Assembly (NCBI RefSeq): GCF_028769735.1
Contig: NC_088169.1
Location: forward strand, 38,664,729-38,728,728
Direction: 5' to 3'
From: Zonotrichia leucophrys gambelii
Taxonomy: Eukaryota; Chordata; Aves; Passeriformes; Passerellidae
DNA: 64,000 nt
The first letter of the stretch is position 1; each line of letters opens with the position of its first letter. Positions 60,558 through 64,000 of this stretch are shown here, one piece after another. The notes under the pieces are model-generated. The model was not told the origin of the DNA, did not search any database, and saw nothing but the letters and a program-made list of their open reading frames with translations. Both the position numbers and the translations under genes were made by a program.

Positions 60558-60575
60558 TGTCACCCACAGGTGACA
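60558..60575. repeat. Perfect 7-bp inverted repeat with E-box
   Basis: TGTCACC pairs with GGTGACA across CACA. The junction forms CAGGTG, an E-box-type motif. Confidence 0.7.
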
Positions 60576-60898
60576 AGTGTTACAGTCCACCAAGCCCACC
60601 CTTACCCAGGAAATACCTGAGCCATCAAGTCCAGGTAGACTTTTTGCTGGTTTCTGAAAGCATAGATGACATCCGGATTGCTTTGTTCCCTGATATTAGA
60701 TGATAGATTGAATCAAGTCCCATTTATTAAAAGGTTTTCTTGGTATCTGAAGCCAAAATATTCTTTGTAACACTTCAGAGTGAATAACTGTGCACTTCAA
60801 AACACAGACATAGGGTTGTCTTTCATTTTTTGCCCCTGTGTACAGCTTCACAAAGTGAAACAAAGGGAGATTTATTGGGAGAGGCTTCTCATGATTTC

Positions 60899-60942
60899 CA
60901 TTTATTTATTTATTCACTTGTTCATCTATTCATTCACATATT
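60899..60942. repeat. Degenerate (ATTT/ATTC)n tetranucleotide repeat
   Basis: 'ttatttatttattcacttgt' followed by 'tcatctattcattcaca': an imperfect 4-bp repeat. Confidence 0.75.
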
Positions 60943-62239
60943 TTGAAAAGACTCCATTCATTTCATTTGTGCAGAGCAGATAAAATTAATTACTGCACTG
61001 CAGATAATAGCACATAAAGGTCATCCTCAGAATTGTGTTTCACTTTGGTGTCTTTATCGTGCTTTGAAGATAATGGTTTGATGTTGTTTGTACGCTGTGG
61101 AGTGCACTTCTATCCCTGGGGAAACATACTGAGAAAACAAATAATAGTAACAGAACAGTACAGCATCGCTGTTCTGCAGTGTTTGTCCCTGCTTTAAAAG
61201 TCTCAGCTGCTTAAAGCAGTGCCTGATGAGAGTGCAGAGTTCCTCAGTCCGTAAACATGAAGGTATCGATCTGAAGACAGTGAAATTGATGAATCTGTGT
61301 GTGAGAAAAGGAATGTGGTATTCCAGTGGCTGTTAAATTATTCACAATGATTTGTTGCTGTGGTGCATTTCTGCAATATTCTTCCTGTGCATCCTCTTCT
61401 CACCCAGTGCTGGATTAGTCAATTTTCAATGGGTCTGGGATCATAGAAGGGTGTTTTGTTTATGAAATGTTTTCCCCCATACACAGTGTAAGAGTATAAA
61501 TGAGGTTTCTTGGGAGGAAAGTGTTGGATTTCATGTGTATTCCTGCAGATTTTTTCTTATGTACAAGTGCTATGGGTTTACTAATGGTCACAGAGCATAT
61601 GGTTCAGCTTCCCCACATTGAACTGGGCGACAAATGAGGCACATCGTCAATGAAGATGCAGACAGCAAGCAGCATGTGTTCAGGGCCTGCCTTGGGAGGG
61701 ATTTCAATTTTTCCTTTTTGTATCTGTGAGCAGGGCCAAGTTTAATTTTCAAATGATAGAGTTATCTGGGTCTCATCAAGATTTTTGGTCGCACTGGGCC
61801 CGTGTGGGTCATGTGCTGGAGGTGGTCTGACACGACAAGGCTCCAGGGCCAGGGGAGGTGTGTGCCTGTGCCCGTGCACATGTAACCCCAACCCTGGCTG
61901 TGCAGGGGCTCTGCTGCTTCTCCCTGTGGGCTGCAAAGCAGATGGGAAGTGCTGAGTTGCCAGGACTGTGGCAGGGACGGGAGACGATGAGGAACAAGGA
62001 GTGCTATGAGGAACCGGGGGGTTGGAGCTTGATAAGAGCTTAAACTCCCTTTCTTCTTCGTCTTCTTCTTGAAAACTAGCCCCTGATGTTAGTTAGAGGT
62101 ATGTTGCTGCTGAGAGGTGATTTTATGGCTTAGAAAAGCATTTTTTGGATGCATGTAAAAAGATGAGAGAGAGAGAGGAAACTGGCCCTATTTAAGCTTA
62201 TCTACTCATAAGCAGTCTGTAGATAATAATTTTAATAAA

Positions 62240-62279
62240 TTCTGGCCTATGAAATGTAAATAATTTCTGACCTATGAAA
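62240..62279. repeat. 15-bp direct repeat, 25-bp period
   Basis: TTCTGGCCTATGAAA at 62240-62254 recurs with one change (G to A) at 62265-62279, a small tandem duplication. Confidence 0.8.
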
Positions 62280-62872
62280 GAGCAACAAATCTTAAAGATG
62301 CTCTTTTTCAAATAAAATCAAGTATACATTTTAAGACATTTGAGAGGCTTGATAGTTTGTTAGGAATAGTAATGATGTTTGAAAACTGCTCCTTGTACAT
62401 GCTGCCCAATTCAGAACATTTAATGCTGTCCAAAAATCTAATCTAAATCTAATTTGTCCAATATCTTATTGAAACCATGTTGATTTGCATGCAGCTTTCA
62501 CTAAAAAATGCCTACTTACTTTTTCATTAATTTACAATTAATGTTCAAAGTATGGTTTAGAGAAAGAACTGGAGTCCTAACAGTAGTCATGACTGCAACA
62601 TGTTGGTGGAGTACTGCAAAAGGCATTTGTTTCTGGCTGTGCAGTTGTGGGGAATATGGCAATCTTTTTCTTAAGGTCACAGAGAAAGTTCTTTCTTGTT
62701 CCTCAGAGAAACTGAGGTAACTGTCAGTACATCAGCCCAGTATTCAAATAATGTGGCTTGCAAAGAAACTCCCTGTATAGAAATTTAAAGACAAGAAAAC
62801 ACCATCCAGTGCTTAACTTCAGCTGCTGTGGGTGGTGGGATAGGTTCTTTCTAAGAATATATAAACTATTCC

Positions 62873-63462
62873 TGTGGTTGAAACCCAGCTGGCAGCTAAG
62901 CACCATCAGACACTCGCCCAACCTCCCTCTCTCCACTCCTTGCCCTGGTGGACAGGGGAGGAGAATCAAAGGTAAAACTTGAGGGTTTAGGTAAGAATAG
63001 TTTAATAATTGAAAGCAAAGTAAAATAAAATAGTAATAGTAAATAATTTTAATAAAGGTAATAAAAAGGGAAAGGGAAAAATCCAAACATGTGATGCACA
63101 ATACAATTGCTCATGACCTGCTGGCTGATGCAGGCCCTGTTTCTGAACCCATTTAATTGGCCTCCCTTCCATGTAACTCTGCCAGTTTATGTACTGGGCA
63201 TGGTGCTCCATAGTGTGGAATATCCCTTTGCCAGCTCAGGTCACCTGTCCTAGCTATGCTCCCTCTTACTGAGTTTTTGGGGGTTTTTTGTGGATGTCCG
63301 CAATGCCAGAGGGGTAGGGCCAAAAAAAAATATTCCTTGGTTTACTATGAACTCAACTTATAAAAACCGAAGACATCAGAGTATTATTAATGTCATTCAC
63401 ATTCTGTATCCAAAACCCAGCACTGAGAAGAAATTAACTGTGTCCCAGCTGAAACCAGGACA
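62873..63462 (-). mobile_element. Solo LTR of an avian endogenous retrovirus, minus strand
   Basis: Read on the minus strand, it starts with TGTCCTGGTTTCAGCTGGGA (complement of 63443-63462) and ends with GGTTTCAACCACA at 62873, the TG...CA ends of a widespread avian LTR type recalled from family consensus. In between on the minus strand are the TATA-like 'agtacataaactgg' (near 63190), the leader phrase 'gagcaattgtattgtgcatc' (near 63093-63112) and ATTAAA at 63001-63006 as probable poly(A) signal. No retroviral coding sequence flanks it. I saw no matching target-site duplication (ctattcc on the left, gccctaa on the right), so the ends have decayed or rearranged. Frames of 67-125 codons over it are spurious. 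Confidence 0.85.
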
Positions 63463-64000
63463 GCCCTAAAAAAGGTATCTTACTTTGCATTACGAGCATG
63501 TGTTGTATAGGTCAGAGGTGTTAAATTTGAAGTGTTTAGGGCACATCTGGGTCATCTGCAACCAGGAAAGGATGCAGTATATCCAAAGTACTTGTAATAG
63601 GCAACAAAATAGTTTGAATTACCTCTGATGTCTTTGATAATTACAATGTGATCCTTGGCTATTGATAGAAGTATTTCAAAGGAGACATAGCACTGAGTCT
63701 CGAGGACGTTGTTAGTGCTGATGAGATTGCTCATAATCAGTAAGTGGATCATCATGCTCTTAAAAGCCAGTTGGGAGAGCCAGTAATACAGGAAAAAGCC
63801 TCAAAGGAATGGTGTCACTGTGTGTCACATTACTCATATCATTAGATGGATTCTCGTAATAGCTTTTTGTCTGGAAATAATTCTTCATGACAAGCAATAT
63901 TTGTGTCATTAAATGTTTGTGCCATGTAATAGGACTCAGGCTTGAAAAGTGTAAGGGAAAAATTGGTGAGATATTTTGAAGCTCAGATTCATGCTCCAAC
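63463..64000. other. Non-coding sequence at window end
   Basis: No gene or transposon recognised. Open minus frames of 67 and 79 codons have no domain and one runs to the window edge. Confidence 0.5.

Larger units (their letters stand above)
41463..62872. other. Long non-coding unique stretch
   Basis: About 21 kb with no confidently recognised transposon or named gene. It holds mononucleotide runs, several small inverted and direct repeats, candidate exons at 45755-45966 and 58885-59023, two CTCF-like motifs and an AT-motif-rich block at 59510-60130 that may be conserved non-coding DNA. A GC-richer patch at 61780-62040 is unassigned. The scarcity of transposons here compared with the first 41 kb is consistent with, but does not prove, constraint. 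Confidence 0.5.

Noticed and set aside
62724..63101. 125-codon minus-strand frame, among the longest in the window
   Set aside because: It overlaps the 3' part of the minus-strand LTR and runs through its AT-rich R/U5 region. Composition is hydrophobic because of T-rich DNA.
1..64000. CRISPR arrays, operons, prophage or other prokaryotic systems
   Set aside because: No regularly spaced repeats with unique spacers, no dense long genes and no ribosome-binding pattern. Repeat content marks this as bird nuclear DNA.

Overview
The window looks like vertebrate nuclear DNA from a bird, most likely a songbird. It is AT-rich and CpG-poor. Its recognisable interspersed repeats are 3' fragments of CR1 LINEs and two solo-type LTRs of avian endogenous retroviruses, all recalled from family consensus patterns. 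One CR1 type ends in an ATTCT-like tail, which I associate with passerines. No search was run, so the species assignment is an inference. Nothing bacterial or viral-genomic is present: there are no operons, ribosome-binding sites, rRNA, tRNA or CRISPR arrays.

The layout is mostly non-coding, as expected of an intergenic desert or a very long intron. 1-9224 is unique sequence. A CR1 on the minus strand lies at about 9225-9730, followed by unique sequence with an AT-rich homeodomain-type motif cluster near 12.2 kb. A second minus-strand CR1 lies at 15036-15310. A plus-strand CR1 lies at 19240-19806, then a T-rich tract at about 20.2 kb and a short old minus-strand CR1 at 22316-22480. A 234-bp polypurine (AGGG/AAGG) microsatellite lies at 23134-23367. 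A possible coding exon is on the minus strand at 25461-25717. A G/T-rich block with a G-quadruplex motif is at 26.56-26.71 kb. A solo LTR is at about 33688-34285 (plus strand), and the longest CR1 fragment (plus strand, with decayed reverse-transcriptase C-terminal coding sequence) is at 40715-41462. 41.5-62.8 kb is a long unique stretch holding candidate regulatory sequence. A second solo LTR (minus strand) is at 62873-63462.

No gene could be named. Almost all open frames are 60-120 codons, lack recognisable domains, and are what chance gives in 64 kb. I single out a few frames that also have credible splice signals or retained CpGs: 25461-25717 is the best, then 45755-45966, 58885-59023 and a 29-nt micro-exon candidate at 29059-29087. 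All need transcript or cross-species evidence. No convincing undescribed system was found. The most checkable signals are these candidate exons, the triplex-prone microsatellite, the G4 motif, a compound direct/inverted repeat at 55287-55323, and a convergent pair of CTCF-like motifs at 45.03 and 54.68 kb.
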